64,000 bases of DNA from Flavobacterium sp. UBA2787. GTDB lineage: Bacteria > Bacteroidota > Bacteroidia > Flavobacteriales > Flavobacteriaceae. The position numbers and the translations under genes were made by a program. Shown piece after piece: positions 45,406 to 54,135 of the stretch; position 1 is the stretch's first letter; the number at the start of each line of letters is the position of its first letter. The DNA lies in contig DEHZ01000015.1 of assembly GCA_002352205.1 (NCBI GenBank), positions 413,303 to 477,302 of the forward strand. Direction: 5' to 3'. Under the pieces are notes generated by a model. The model saw only the letters and a program-made list of their open reading frames with translations. It was not told the DNA's origin and did no database searches.

Positions 45406-45984
45406 ATGGAAATGACCGTTCAAGAACACGAAAATAGAAAAGGACAATCGTATAAATTGTTGCTTTGGTTTGCTATGATTAGCATGGTAATGATGTTCGC
45501 CGGATTAACCAGTGCATACATCGTGAGTACTTCGAGAAAAGATTGGCTTAAAGATTTTGAGTTGCCTCAAGCATTCATCATCAGTACAATAATTATTATA
45601 ATTAGTAGCCTAACGTTTCATATGGCATTAACTACAATTAGAAAAAATGATCGAAGCAAAACATCATTATGGCTACTTGTAACACTAGGATTGGGAATTT
45701 TGTTTGTAATCTTCCAATTTATAGGATTTGGTCAAATCATCGAAAAAGGATATTTTTTTACTGGGAGCGAAAGTACAGTAAACACTTCTTTTCTATACAT
45801 CATAGCAATTTTGCATATGGCTCACCTTTTTGGAGGGCTAATAGCACTTTTAATTATAATTTATAATCATTTTAAACAAAAATACAATTCAACCCAAACC
45901 CTTGGAATTGAGCTAGGTGCGATGTTTTGGCATTTTCTTGATATATTATGGATTTTGTTGTTTTTATTTTTCTATTTTTACTAA
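45406..45984 (+). CDS. Heme-copper oxidase subunit III family protein (first copy)
   Basis: The 192-residue membrane protein has five helices and the cytochrome oxidase subunit III fold (short N-terminus, SAYIVS, LHMAHLFGGLIAL, WHFLDILWILLFLFFYF end). It is shorter than the next gene and lacks the extra soluble insertion. Tandem subunit III genes are common in Bacteroidota. One of them probably belongs to the oxidase encoded at 14.7-17.7 kb. It is two bases after ctaB. Confidence 0.9.
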   Translation: MEMTVQEHENRKGQSYKLLLWFAMISMVMMFAGLTSAYIVSTSRKDWLKDFELPQAFIISTIIIIISSLTFHMALTTIRKNDRSKTSLWLLVTLGLGILFVIFQFIGFGQIIEKGYFFTGSESTVNTSFLYIIAILHMAHLFGGLIALLIIIYNHFKQKYNSTQTLGIELGAMFWHFLDILWILLFLFFYFY

Positions 45985-45997
45985 TAGAAAAAAAATG

Positions 45998-46005
45998 TAA
46001 ATTTG
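45998..46005 (+). promoter_or_regulatory. Possible internal -7 box (TAAATTTG)
   Basis: TAAATTTG lies 25 bases before the second subunit III gene. It matches TAnnTTTG but has no -33 partner; it may give an internal promoter. Confidence 0.3.
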
Positions 46006-46030
46006 GGAACTTTTTAACTAATAACTAAAT

Positions 46031-47044
46031 ATGGGAGCGACAGTTACTACAACTGAAGAAAAAATCTGGGACGGCGGAAACGAGCCAATGGGAGCTAGCT
46101 ATGGCAAAATGATGATGTGGTTTTTCATTTTATCAGATGCTTTAACCTTTACAGGATTCTTGGCAGCTTATGGCTTTTCTCGATACAAATTTGCCGATAG
46201 TTGGCCAATTGCCGATGAAGTGTTTAATCACTTTCCTTTTTTGCACGGTCATGATTTGCCAATGCTTTATGTGGCGTTAATGACTTTTATCTTGATCTTT
46301 TCATCTGTAACGATGGTTCTTGCCGTTGATGCAGGTCATCACATGAAAAAATCGAAAGTAGCTTTTTATATGTTTTTAACCGTTATTGGCGGATTGATTT
46401 TCGTTGGATCACAAGCTTGGGAATGGAAAAACTTTATCAAAGGTGAATATGGTGCAATTGAAACAAAAGGCGGAAGTATTATCCAATTTGTTGATGCAGA
46501 AGGAAAACGATACAAAGTATCAGATTTAGCTGTTACTTTGCCAAAAGATCGTGTGCAACACGAACGTAAAAACGGTATTTGGTTTACAAGTGAAGCTAGT
46601 TTGCCGGATTATTCTGTTGCAGAAGTAGTAGAAGGTTTTAAAGCCAACCCAAACATTTATGTTAGAACACAAGAAGCCTATTTTGATAAAAATGATAAAA
46701 AAGGAGTTCATCCAACTTTAAATAAAGAAAAGCATAAAACCATTTTAACAAGAGAAGAATCATTAGCTCGTTTAAACGATGCGGTTCATGTTGTTCAAGG
46801 AGCAAGTTTGGTTAGAAATGAATATGGAAGCAAACAGTTTGCTAATTTCTTCTTCTTTATTACAGGTTTCCACGGATTCCACGTGTTTTCAGGAGTGGTA
46901 ATCAACTTTATCATTTTCTTAAATGTTATTTTAGGAACATATGAAAAGAGAAGAAGCTATGAAATGGTTGAAAAAGTTGGATTATATTGGCACTTTGTAG
47001 ATTTAGTGTGGGTATTTGTATTTACCTTCTTCTACTTAGTATAA
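46031..47044 (+). CDS. Cytochrome c oxidase subunit III (second copy, with insertion)
   Basis: The 337-residue protein has the subunit III helices. Between helices near residues 140-265 there is a large soluble insertion (from about KGEYGAIETKGGS to LVRNEYGSKQ). The C-terminal half has FFFITGFHGFHVFSGVVINF and ends LYWHFVDLVWVFVFTFFYLV, the subunit III signature. Subunit III stabilises the oxidase and aids proton uptake. It is 46 bases after the shorter subunit III gene. Confidence 0.9.
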   Translation: MGATVTTTEEKIWDGGNEPMGASYGKMMMWFFILSDALTFTGFLAAYGFSRYKFADSWPIADEVFNHFPFLHGHDLPMLYVALMTFILIFSSVTMVLAVDAGHHMKKSKVAFYMFLTVIGGLIFVGSQAWEWKNFIKGEYGAIETKGGSIIQFVDAEGKRYKVSDLAVTLPKDRVQHERKNGIWFTSEASLPDYSVAEVVEGFKANPNIYVRTQEAYFDKNDKKGVHPTLNKEKHKTILTREESLARLNDAVHVVQGASLVRNEYGSKQFANFFFFITGFHGFHVFSGVVINFIIFLNVILGTYEKRRSYEMVEKVGLYWHFVDLVWVFVFTFFYLV

Positions 47045-47065
47045 TTTTAAAAAAGCATTATAAAA

Positions 47066-47506
47066 ATGGCACACGAACATAACTTAGCAATTTTTAGAGG
47101 AAGACTTAAATTTAAGTCGAATGAACAAAAAATTTGGGGTGTACTGATTTTACTTTCTATCATTACAGCAATAGAAGTAGTATTAGGTATCTACAAACCA
47201 GCCGGTTTAATGACTCCTTGGATCACTCCTTTTGAAGGTGGTTTAGGAGCGACCTTAATCAACATTATTTTGTCTCCTTTAGTCTTTTTGATTCCCTTGA
47301 ACTTAATTTTCTTAGTTTTAACTATTGTAAAAGCTTATTACATTACTTGGGATTTCATGCACATGAGAGATGAAAAAGCAAGTTTAAGAAGAGCTGTAGT
47401 TTGGACATTTATATTCCTTGCTCTATATATTGCTTTAATCTTTTTGTTGGAAGGTGATTATGTTTATGAGATTTATAAAACTTCCTTTATTAAATGGAAT
47501 TTTTAA
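47066..47506 (+). CDS. Cytochrome c oxidase subunit IV family protein
   Basis: The 146-residue membrane protein has three helices and the prokaryotic subunit IV pattern (NEQKIWGVLILLSIITAIEVVLGIYKP, TWDFMHMRDEKASLRRAVVW). It is a small accessory subunit of the oxidase. It follows the subunit III genes and precedes a terminator. Confidence 0.88.
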   Translation: MAHEHNLAIFRGRLKFKSNEQKIWGVLILLSIITAIEVVLGIYKPAGLMTPWITPFEGGLGATLINIILSPLVFLIPLNLIFLVLTIVKAYYITWDFMHMRDEKASLRRAVVWTFIFLALYIALIFLLEGDYVYEIYKTSFIKWNF

Positions 47507-47523
47507 CACGATATTAGTTAAAT

Positions 47524-47550
47524 AAAAAGGTACGCTTTGCGTACCTTTTT
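47524..47550 (+). terminator. Terminator after the oxidase subunit IV gene
   Basis: AAAAAGGTACGC (47524-47535), a TTT loop and GCGTACCTTTTT (47539-47550): perfect 12-bp inverted repeat. It is flanked by A and T runs and can act in both directions. Confidence 0.9.
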
Positions 47551-47551
47551 T

Positions 47552-47559
47552 TATTTTTG
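47552..47559 (+). promoter_or_regulatory. Candidate -7 box (TATTTTTG) of the SCO-like gene group
   Basis: TATTTTTG lies right after the terminator and 22 bases before the ATG at 47582, so termination of the subunit III-IV genes and a new start are back to back. Confidence 0.5.
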
Positions 47560-47581
47560 CACTAAATAAAATGCAATTGAA

Positions 47582-48235
47582 ATGAAAAAGAATATAGTTC
47601 TGTTTTCTTTGTTTATACTTCCCATCGTAGCTTATCTTTTCTTTGCTTCCGGAGTGCATAATTTTACTCATTTACCAACCGTTACAAAATCGATTCCGGA
47701 CTTAAATAATTGGAAAAATAAATATGGAGAGCAATTTTCATTAAATGATAAAATAACTGTTTTGGTTTTTCCTGGAACAGAAATTTTATATAATAAAGGA
47801 GATGCTTTTAACCTGAACCAAAAGATATATGAAAAGGTAATGGGTTTCAAAGATTTTCAATTAATTTGTATCGCTCCGATAGGAACTGAAGAACAAACAA
47901 TTGAATTAAAAGAAGAATTAGGCCGAATTTCTGATATGTCTAAATGGAATTATGTTTTTGCTTCTCCTGAAGAAATTAAAACCTATTATGATAAATTAAA
48001 TTTAATCGCTCAGTTAGATGAAAATTTAAGAACTCCAAATGTTTTTATCATCGATAAAGAGAGAAATTTAAGAGGGAGAAAAGGAAAGAATAAAAAAGGA
48101 GAGCCGGAATACAAAGAAGGTTATAACTCTATTTCAGCGGCAGATTTGCACAATGAGATGGGCGATGATATCAAAATTATTTTAGCAGAGTACCGCTTGG
48201 CATTAAAGAAAAACAGTGCCGAAAGAAAAAAATAA
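47582..48235 (+). CDS. Membrane-anchored SCO/thioredoxin-fold protein lacking copper cysteines
   Basis: The 217-residue product has an N-terminal anchor (about 4-23) and a thioredoxin-like domain in the position of SCO proteins. Where SCO1 has CxxxC it reads VLVFPGTEILYNK, and only one Cys is present (LICIAP). It keeps the late strand FIIDKERNLRGR found in SCO proteins. It is four bases before the true SCO gene. Without the cysteines it cannot bind copper in the usual way, so a structural or chaperone role is possible. Confidence 0.75.
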   Translation: MKKNIVLFSLFILPIVAYLFFASGVHNFTHLPTVTKSIPDLNNWKNKYGEQFSLNDKITVLVFPGTEILYNKGDAFNLNQKIYEKVMGFKDFQLICIAPIGTEEQTIELKEELGRISDMSKWNYVFASPEEIKTYYDKLNLIAQLDENLRTPNVFIIDKERNLRGRKGKNKKGEPEYKEGYNSISAADLHNEMGDDIKIILAEYRLALKKNSAERKK

Positions 48236-48239
48236 CAGC

Positions 48240-48929
48240 ATGAAAAATAAATCATACATCGGAATATCGTTTATTATATTGGTTTTTGGAATTATTTTTA
48301 TCCCCAAAATCATCAATAGAATTAAAAATGATGATGTTACCAAAATAGATCGCCTGAATACGCCGGGACAAAGTGAAACATCGGAAGATTTATTGATAAA
48401 AATTGGCAAAGCTCCAAAATTCAGCCTAACAAATCAAAACGGTGAAACCATTACTAATAAAAATTATGAAGGTAAAGTCTATTTGGTTGAATTCTTTTTC
48501 TCAACCTGTCCAACTATTTGCCCGATTATGAATAAAAACATGGTGGAATTACAAAATCATTTTGAAAAAAATCAAAACGATTTCGGAATTGTTTCTATCA
48601 CAATTAATCCGGCTCACGATACATCCGAAGTTTTAAAAGAGCATGCTGAACATTTAGGTGTTAAAAATCCAAATTGGAACTTTTTAACTGGTGATAAAGA
48701 GTATATTTATGACTTGGCTAACAAAGGTTTTAGTATTTTTGCCGGAGAAAACAAAGAGAGTGATGGTGGTTTTGAACATTCCGGATTATTTGCTCTAATT
48801 GATAAAAACGGCAACATTAGAAGTCGTAAAGACGATTTTGGAAATCCGATTGTATATTATGATGGAATTGAAGCAACCGGAATTCAATCCCTAAAACAAG
48901 ATATCAAAGTACTTTTAGAAGAAAAATAA
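48240..48929 (+). CDS. SCO1/SenC copper chaperone
   Basis: SCO proteins deliver copper to the CuA site of cytochrome oxidase subunit II. From ATG 48240 the protein has 229 residues: an anchor helix (about 7-23) and a thioredoxin fold. The copper ligands are Cys90 and Cys94 (STCPTICPIM) and His180 (GFEHSGLFAL). An upstream GTG at 48216 would overlap the preceding gene and is rejected. It lies among oxidase genes, which agrees with CuA assembly. Confidence 0.93.
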   Translation: MKNKSYIGISFIILVFGIIFIPKIINRIKNDDVTKIDRLNTPGQSETSEDLLIKIGKAPKFSLTNQNGETITNKNYEGKVYLVEFFFSTCPTICPIMNKNMVELQNHFEKNQNDFGIVSITINPAHDTSEVLKEHAEHLGVKNPNWNFLTGDKEYIYDLANKGFSIFAGENKESDGGFEHSGLFALIDKNGNIRSRKDDFGNPIVYYDGIEATGIQSLKQDIKVLLEEK

Positions 48930-48930
48930 C

Positions 48931-49491
48931 ATGGAACAAAGTAATTTAGACGAAAAGTATTCGATTGAAAAGAAATTCAATGCATTAATTATTACTCTTT
49001 CAATCGCTGTTCCGGTGATAGTGGCAATTTTATTTAAGGTAAAATTAAAAGATTACGGAATAGATGTTAAGCCATTAACATTTTTACCTCCAATTTATGC
49101 ATTCATCAACGGGATTACCGCTATGTTATTGATTTTGGGTGTTTACGCGATTAAAAATGGTAACAAAAAAATGCATCAAAACTTGATGCAAAGTGCAATT
49201 GCTTGTTCTGTTGTTTTTTTAGTGATGTATGTGGCCTATCATATGACTACCGATAGCACACCTTTTGGTGGAGTTGGAGCAATTCGTTATGTTTATTTCT
49301 TTATTCTTATTTCGCACATTTTACTTTCGATTGCTGTAATTCCGTTGGTTTTGATAACCTACGTTAAAGCCTTGGCAGAACGATTTGATAAACACAAAAA
49401 AATCGCTAAAATTACTTTCCCAATTTGGTTATATGTAGCAGTCACCGGCGTGATTGTCTATTTAATGATTGCACCGTATTATGTTTACTAA
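48931..49491 (+). CDS. DUF420 membrane protein (CtaM-like oxidase biogenesis)
   Basis: The 186-residue protein has five hydrophobic helices and the DUF420 pattern with conserved histidines (NGNKKMHQNLMQSA, VAYHMTTDSTPFGG, LISHILLSIAVIPL). DUF420 proteins include CtaM, which is needed for heme-copper oxidase assembly in Firmicutes. It starts one base after the SCO gene and its 3' end overlaps the next small gene by 11 bases. Confidence 0.88.
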   Translation: MEQSNLDEKYSIEKKFNALIITLSIAVPVIVAILFKVKLKDYGIDVKPLTFLPPIYAFINGITAMLLILGVYAIKNGNKKMHQNLMQSAIACSVVFLVMYVAYHMTTDSTPFGGVGAIRYVYFFILISHILLSIAVIPLVLITYVKALAERFDKHKKIAKITFPIWLYVAVTGVIVYLMIAPYYVY

Positions 49492-49726
49492 ATTTTTAAA
49501 ATATTCAATAGTTGCTATCATTTTCCTTGTCGGATTTTCATCTTCTGCTCAATGTGCCATGTGCCGAGCAGCATTGGAAAGCGAAGGAGATAGTTCTAAA
49601 GCCGAAGCCGTTAACGACGGAATTGTCTATCTCATGGCTTTTCCTTACATCATGGTTGCCATTGTTTTTTATGTGGTTTATCGAATGAAATTTAAGAAGA
49701 AACCTGCATCAGAAATAACTTCCTGA
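49481..49726 (+). CDS. Small membrane protein with exported CxxC motif
   Basis: From ATG 49481 the product has 81 residues: a signal-like helix (about 8-23), CAMC (about 25-28) just after it, a short acidic loop, a second membrane helix (about 49-68) and a basic tail. It overlaps the DUF420 gene by 11 bases. The CxxC after a signal sequence, among copper and oxidase genes, suggests a redox or metal role in oxidase assembly. I do not know a named family. Confidence 0.75.
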   Translation: MFTKFLKYSIVAIIFLVGFSSSAQCAMCRAALESEGDSSKAEAVNDGIVYLMAFPYIMVAIVFYVVYRMKFKKKPASEITS

Positions 49727-51136
49727 TTATTCAATCCCATCAATTTTTACATCCACTTGACCGCTTCCTTTTATAAAAGCTAAGATGGCTTTGTTGGTTA
49801 ATTGAATTTTTTGAAACTCAAAGTCATCCAACTTTCCATTTACAAAAACACCTTTCATTGGCGAGTAGTTTTGAAGATATTGCATCACATTTGCTTTTCC
49901 TTCATCCAAATTAGGTTTGATAGAATAACGACAACTTTCCTGAATTTTACGTAAAACATACCCTTGAGCCAACCAATTTGCAGAACGAACTAAGAAACTT
50001 TTTGTATTTAAAACATAATCTAATTGGTCAAAATAAATTTCCTTAGTTTCTTCATTATATTGAGGAAAACCTGCTAAATATACTGTTCCATTTATACTTC
50101 CAAGCATGTCCAAAGCGATTATCATTTTGCCGTTTTTATGCCAAAGATCTACTTTTGTGACTTTTACTTTTTGCTTTCCATCTCCAAACTCTTGGTCTTT
50201 GAAATTCTGAGTCATTATTCTGGAAGCATCTGCATAGGTTGAAACTGCAATAATGTTGGCAGAAATATGATCCGGCATTTTGGCAACGGGTTTCAACACA
50301 ATTTTATTTTTATCAAATTTTTTCTCGGGAGTTTTTCCAACAATTGTCTCCATCGAACATTTTAAACCCATTTCTAATTTGATTTCTTTTTTTTGTAAAA
50401 TTGCATCGGTAGCATACAATTCTATCGGAACAATTCTGAGCCAACTGGCATATTGTTCACTCATTTCAAAAGGAGTTGCTATTTGGTCTAACGCATCCAA
50501 AACTTGTGGTTTAAAATCCAAGGATTCTTTGATAGCATCGTCTATACTTTTTTCAATTTTCGATTTAAAAAGCCGCACAGCAGGATTGATGAGATAAGTA
50601 ATCGGAATATTTTTTCCGGCAATCACCACAGAAGGACTTTCTGTCCAGTCCAACGATTTAATCTTTGTGTTTGTTTTAAGCTGCCAATTCGTCAAACCAA
50701 CATCACTAATTAACGTGACAACGCCATTGAGGTTAAATTCTTTGGTGTCATAAAGACTAATTCCCATTTTTTCAAAACCATAACGGTATTTTCCATTCAC
50801 TTTTAATGGTAAAGTGGTTTTTATTTTGGTAATATTTCCCTCTTTTTCCATTTCAATTTTAATGGGAGCTTGTTTCCAAACTTTTAATTCTAAATCATCA
50901 TCTTTTAAAATAGAATCGGTGTAAATCAACCCATTTAATAATTTGTTGGTTTGATTTTCAATATCCTTAAGTTGAATAGTAACAGGAAGATTAATAAACG
51001 AAGTCGTTGTTTCATATTCAACCGGATCCGCATTATCAGGTTCTGGTTTGATAAGGTCTAACTTTTTTGCAGTAGAACAAGACGATAAAATAACAACTAT
51101 AATAAAAAGTACAACGGGAATTAAAAGATATTTCAT
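49727..51136 (-). CDS. DUF4403-family lipoprotein
   Basis: From ATG 51136 the protein has 469 residues. It starts with a lipoprotein signal (YLLIPVVLFIIVVILSSC) and then a DUF4403 domain of repeated beta-rich BPI/SMP-like modules (for example SFINLPVTIQLKDIENQTNKLL). Such proteins may carry lipids between membranes, but no function is proven. Longer starts (51151, 51190, 51271) exist; the chosen start puts the lipobox at a normal distance. It converges on the small CxxC gene without a spacer. Confidence 0.8.
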   Translation of the reverse strand: MKYLLIPVVLFIIVVILSSCSTAKKLDLIKPEPDNADPVEYETTTSFINLPVTIQLKDIENQTNKLLNGLIYTDSILKDDDLELKVWKQAPIKIEMEKEGNITKIKTTLPLKVNGKYRYGFEKMGISLYDTKEFNLNGVVTLISDVGLTNWQLKTNTKIKSLDWTESPSVVIAGKNIPITYLINPAVRLFKSKIEKSIDDAIKESLDFKPQVLDALDQIATPFEMSEQYASWLRIVPIELYATDAILQKKEIKLEMGLKCSMETIVGKTPEKKFDKNKIVLKPVAKMPDHISANIIAVSTYADASRIMTQNFKDQEFGDGKQKVKVTKVDLWHKNGKMIIALDMLGSINGTVYLAGFPQYNEETKEIYFDQLDYVLNTKSFLVRSANWLAQGYVLRKIQESCRYSIKPNLDEGKANVMQYLQNYSPMKGVFVNGKLDDFEFQKIQLTNKAILAFIKGSGQVDVKIDGIE

Positions 51137-51202
51137 TGTTTCAAATTTCATTTGAGAGTGTAAATGTAATTTATTTTCAGATTTTTTCATTTTGTTGTAA
51201 CA

Positions 51203-51210
51203 CAAAAATA
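51203..51210 (-). promoter_or_regulatory. Candidate -7 box (TATTTTTG) of the DUF4403 gene
   Basis: On the minus strand TATTTTTG (51210-51203) lies about 67 bases before the chosen ATG. The divergent tolC-like gene has its own TAAATTTG at 51247-51254 on the plus strand. Confidence 0.4.
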
Positions 51211-51246
51211 ATTTATGCGTCCTATGGGTATAAAATTCTAATGAAT

Positions 51247-51254
51247 TAAATTTG
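51247..51254 (+). promoter_or_regulatory. Candidate -7 box (TAAATTTG) of the TolC-like/adaptor operon
   Basis: TAAATTTG lies 36 bases before ATG 51290. This supports that start over ATG 51263, which would be almost leaderless. Confidence 0.45.
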
Positions 51255-51289
51255 TATTCTATATGCAGCAACTATTTCAAAAATTTCTA

Positions 51290-52735
51290 ATGAAAAGTTC
51301 GACAATAAAAAAAGTAGTTTGGTTTTGGATAATTTTATTCGGAGTTACATCCTATTCTCAATCAAAAAAGTGGACATTAGAAGAGTGTGTGAACCATGCT
51401 ATGGAAAACAATATCTCGATTAAAAACACAGCACTCGATAAAGAGTTAGCAGACATTGACCGCAGTTCAGCAATAGGAAGTTTTCTGCCCTCTGCTAATG
51501 CAACGGCTTCTCACTCTTGGAATATTGGTTTAAACCAGAATATTACAACAGGTTTATTAGAAAATCAAACGACGCAGTTTACTTCTGCCGGCTTTAATGT
51601 TGGCGTTGATATTTATAACGGTCTTCAAAATCAATACCGACTTAGAAGAGCAACTTTATCACAAATAGCCAGTCAATATCAATTAACAAAAATGCAAGAA
51701 GATATTGCTTTGAATGTAGCGAATGCCTTTTTACAGATTTTGTTCAACAAAGAAAATTTAAAAGTTCAAAATGAACAATTGCTCAATAATCAACGACAAA
51801 TGGAACGTTCTGAGCAGTTGTTAGAGGCAGGAGTTATTCCAAGAGGAGATTTAATGGACATTAAGGCTACTGTTGCAACTAGTCAACAAATGGTTATTAA
51901 TGCAGAAAATTTATTATTAATCTCTAAACTTAGTCTTGCTCAACTTTTACAATTAGAAGATTTTAAAGATTTTGATATCATCGACAGAGAGTACGAAGCT
52001 ACCGAAAGTCCATTATTACTTCAAACTCCGGAAGCAATTTATCAAAAAGCAAAAGAAACAAGAACAGAACTAAAAATAGCTCAGACTAATTTAGAAATTG
52101 CTGAAAAAGATGTTTCTATCGCAAGAGGAGCTTATCAACCAAGATTACAAGGTTTTTATAGTTTTAGCACAAGAGCTTCCAATTTAGATCGTGTAACAGG
52201 AATAGAATTGAATCCTTCTAATCCAACTTCGGTAATTGGTGTGGTGGAAGGAACAAATCAAAATGTTTTACAACCTAATTTTAATGCGGTTTTAGGCAGT
52301 CCTTCTCCAATTTTTGATCAATTTGATGATAACAAAGGGCAAAATTTCGGTGTTCAGTTAACGATTCCGATTTTTAACGGATTTTCAACTCGAAACAATG
52401 TGCAACGTTCAAAAGTAGCTTTGGAAAGAACCAAGATTGCTTATGAGCAAGAAGAGTTAACGTTAGAAAGAAATGTTTATACCGCATTTACAGATGTAAA
52501 AGGAGCATTGAAATCATACGAAGCAGCGGTCACAACTGCAGAAGCCAGGCAAGAAGCTTTTAATTACGCCAAAGAACGTTATGATGTTGGTTTGATGAAT
52601 GCTTTCGATTTCAATCAATCACAAACGTTATTAGTAAATGCACAATCTGAAGTTCTCAGAACCAAATATGACTACATCTTTAGAACCAAAATATTAGAAT
52701 TTTATTTCGGAATCCCAATTATTCAAAAACCATAA
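51290..52735 (+). CDS. TolC-family outer-membrane efflux protein
   Basis: From ATG 51290 the protein has 481 residues: a signal peptide (about 1-24, ending SYSQ) and two outer-membrane factor repeats with long coiled-coil helices (WTLEECVNHAMENNISIKN, NVANAFLQILFNKENLKVQNEQL, FGVQLTIPIFNGFSTRNNVQ). It forms a trimeric exit channel through the outer membrane. It is two bases before the adaptor gene. No inner-membrane pump follows. Confidence 0.92.
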   Translation: MKSSTIKKVVWFWIILFGVTSYSQSKKWTLEECVNHAMENNISIKNTALDKELADIDRSSAIGSFLPSANATASHSWNIGLNQNITTGLLENQTTQFTSAGFNVGVDIYNGLQNQYRLRRATLSQIASQYQLTKMQEDIALNVANAFLQILFNKENLKVQNEQLLNNQRQMERSEQLLEAGVIPRGDLMDIKATVATSQQMVINAENLLLISKLSLAQLLQLEDFKDFDIIDREYEATESPLLLQTPEAIYQKAKETRTELKIAQTNLEIAEKDVSIARGAYQPRLQGFYSFSTRASNLDRVTGIELNPSNPTSVIGVVEGTNQNVLQPNFNAVLGSPSPIFDQFDDNKGQNFGVQLTIPIFNGFSTRNNVQRSKVALERTKIAYEQEELTLERNVYTAFTDVKGALKSYEAAVTTAEARQEAFNYAKERYDVGLMNAFDFNQSQTLLVNAQSEVLRTKYDYIFRTKILEFYFGIPIIQKP

Positions 52736-52737
52736 TT

Positions 52738-54048
52738 ATGTCAAAAAAAGTAATATATACCTTTTTAGGAATCGCAGTAGGATTGATTATTCTGTTAATT
52801 GTATTATCAAAAACAGGTGTAATCGGCAATAAAAACAAAGGAAAAGAAGTTGAAACTGCTGCTGTAAATGAAATGACAATTATTGAAACCGTTTCTGCTA
52901 CCGGTAAAATTCAACCGGAAACAGAAATTAAAATATCTTCTGAAGTTTCGGGAGAAATCATTGAATTGCCAATCAAAGAAGGTCAATTAGTTAAAAAAGG
53001 TGATTTATTAGTTAGAATAAATCCCGATTTATATACGTCCAGTTTGAATCGTTCTGTTGCAGGATTGTCTAACACCAAAGCAGGTCTGAGTCAGGCTGAT
53101 GCAACATTTAAAGAAGCCCAAGCTAATTATAACAGAAATAAAACTCTTTTTGACAAGGGAATTATTTCTAAATCTGAATGGGATAGAGTAGTGGCTACTT
53201 TTGAAGGTGCTCAAGCAGCAAAACAAGCTGCTTATTATGGTGTTCAGAGTGCTGCCGCCACTGTAACCGAAGCAAAAGACAACTTAGGTCGAACAACCAT
53301 TTATGCACCGGCTGATGGTACTGTATCGTTACTTTCAGTAGAATTAGGTGAACGCGTTTTGGGAACTCAACAAATGACCGGAACTGAGATTTTGCGTGTT
53401 GCCAATTTGAATAATATGGAAGTTGAAGTTGATGTAAATGAAAATGATATTGTAAAAGTTAGTGTTGGCGATTCTACCAACATTGAAGTTGATGCCTATT
53501 TGAAAAAAGAATTCAAAGGAATTGTTACAAGCATTTCAAATTCTGCCAGCAATGCCGTAACTGCCGATCAGGTTACAAATTTTAAAGTAAAAGTTAGAAT
53601 TCTAAAGGAATCATACATGGATTTATTGGAAGGGAAGCCCGACAGTTATTCTCCATTTAGACCAGGAATGACCGCAACGGTTGATATTATTACCAAAAGA
53701 AAAGAAAAAGTAATAGCTGTGCCAATTAGTGCTGTAGTAATGAAATCGGATACATTGAGCTCAAATAAAGTTGAGGTTAAACCGGAAGAAGGCGATAATA
53801 CTGAAGCAGTTGTTCAAAAAACCGATAAAAAATTAGAGTGTGTTTTTGTAAAAGACGGCGATAAAGCAAGAATCAGAATTATTAAAACCGGAATTCAAGA
53901 TGATTCAAACATCGAAGTAATTCAAGGTTTGAAAAAAGGAGATGTAGTAATTGTTGGACCGTATACAACTGTTACTAAAGATTTAAATTCAGGAGATTTA
54001 GTCTTTATAAAAACGGAAGAAGAAAAAACCAAGGAAAAGAAAAAATAA
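52738..54048 (+). CDS. RND/MacA-type periplasmic adaptor (HlyD family)
   Basis: The 436-residue adaptor has a single anchor helix (about 5-27), the split lipoyl domain (ETVSATGKIQPETEIKISSEVSGEI and NLGRTTIYAPADGTVSLLSVELGERV), a helical hairpin between them and a membrane-proximal domain at the end. It bridges a pump and a TolC channel. A MacB-type ABC permease usually follows in this arrangement, but here a terminator and tsaB follow, so the pump must be elsewhere. Confidence 0.92.
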   Translation: MSKKVIYTFLGIAVGLIILLIVLSKTGVIGNKNKGKEVETAAVNEMTIIETVSATGKIQPETEIKISSEVSGEIIELPIKEGQLVKKGDLLVRINPDLYTSSLNRSVAGLSNTKAGLSQADATFKEAQANYNRNKTLFDKGIISKSEWDRVVATFEGAQAAKQAAYYGVQSAAATVTEAKDNLGRTTIYAPADGTVSLLSVELGERVLGTQQMTGTEILRVANLNNMEVEVDVNENDIVKVSVGDSTNIEVDAYLKKEFKGIVTSISNSASNAVTADQVTNFKVKVRILKESYMDLLEGKPDSYSPFRPGMTATVDIITKRKEKVIAVPISAVVMKSDTLSSNKVEVKPEEGDNTEAVVQKTDKKLECVFVKDGDKARIRIIKTGIQDDSNIEVIQGLKKGDVVIVGPYTTVTKDLNSGDLVFIKTEEEKTKEKKK

Positions 54049-54067
54049 CTTTGGTTTAAAAAATTGA

Positions 54068-54104
54068 AAAGGAAAATAGATTAAAAATTTAGTTTCCTTT
54101 TTTT
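54068..54104 (+). terminator. Terminator of the TolC-like/adaptor operon
   Basis: AAAGGAAA (54068-54075) and TTTCCTTT (54093-54100) pair around an AT-rich loop; the T run continues to 54104. Confidence 0.65.
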
Positions 54105-54110
54105 ATGTCT

Positions 54111-54118
54111 TATTTTTG
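54111..54118 (+). promoter_or_regulatory. Candidate -7 box (TATTTTTG) of tsaB
   Basis: TATTTTTG lies 17 bases before the tsaB ATG at 54136 and directly after a terminator. No TTG is seen at -33. Confidence 0.5.
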
Positions 54119-54135
54119 CACATTCAATTTCAATT

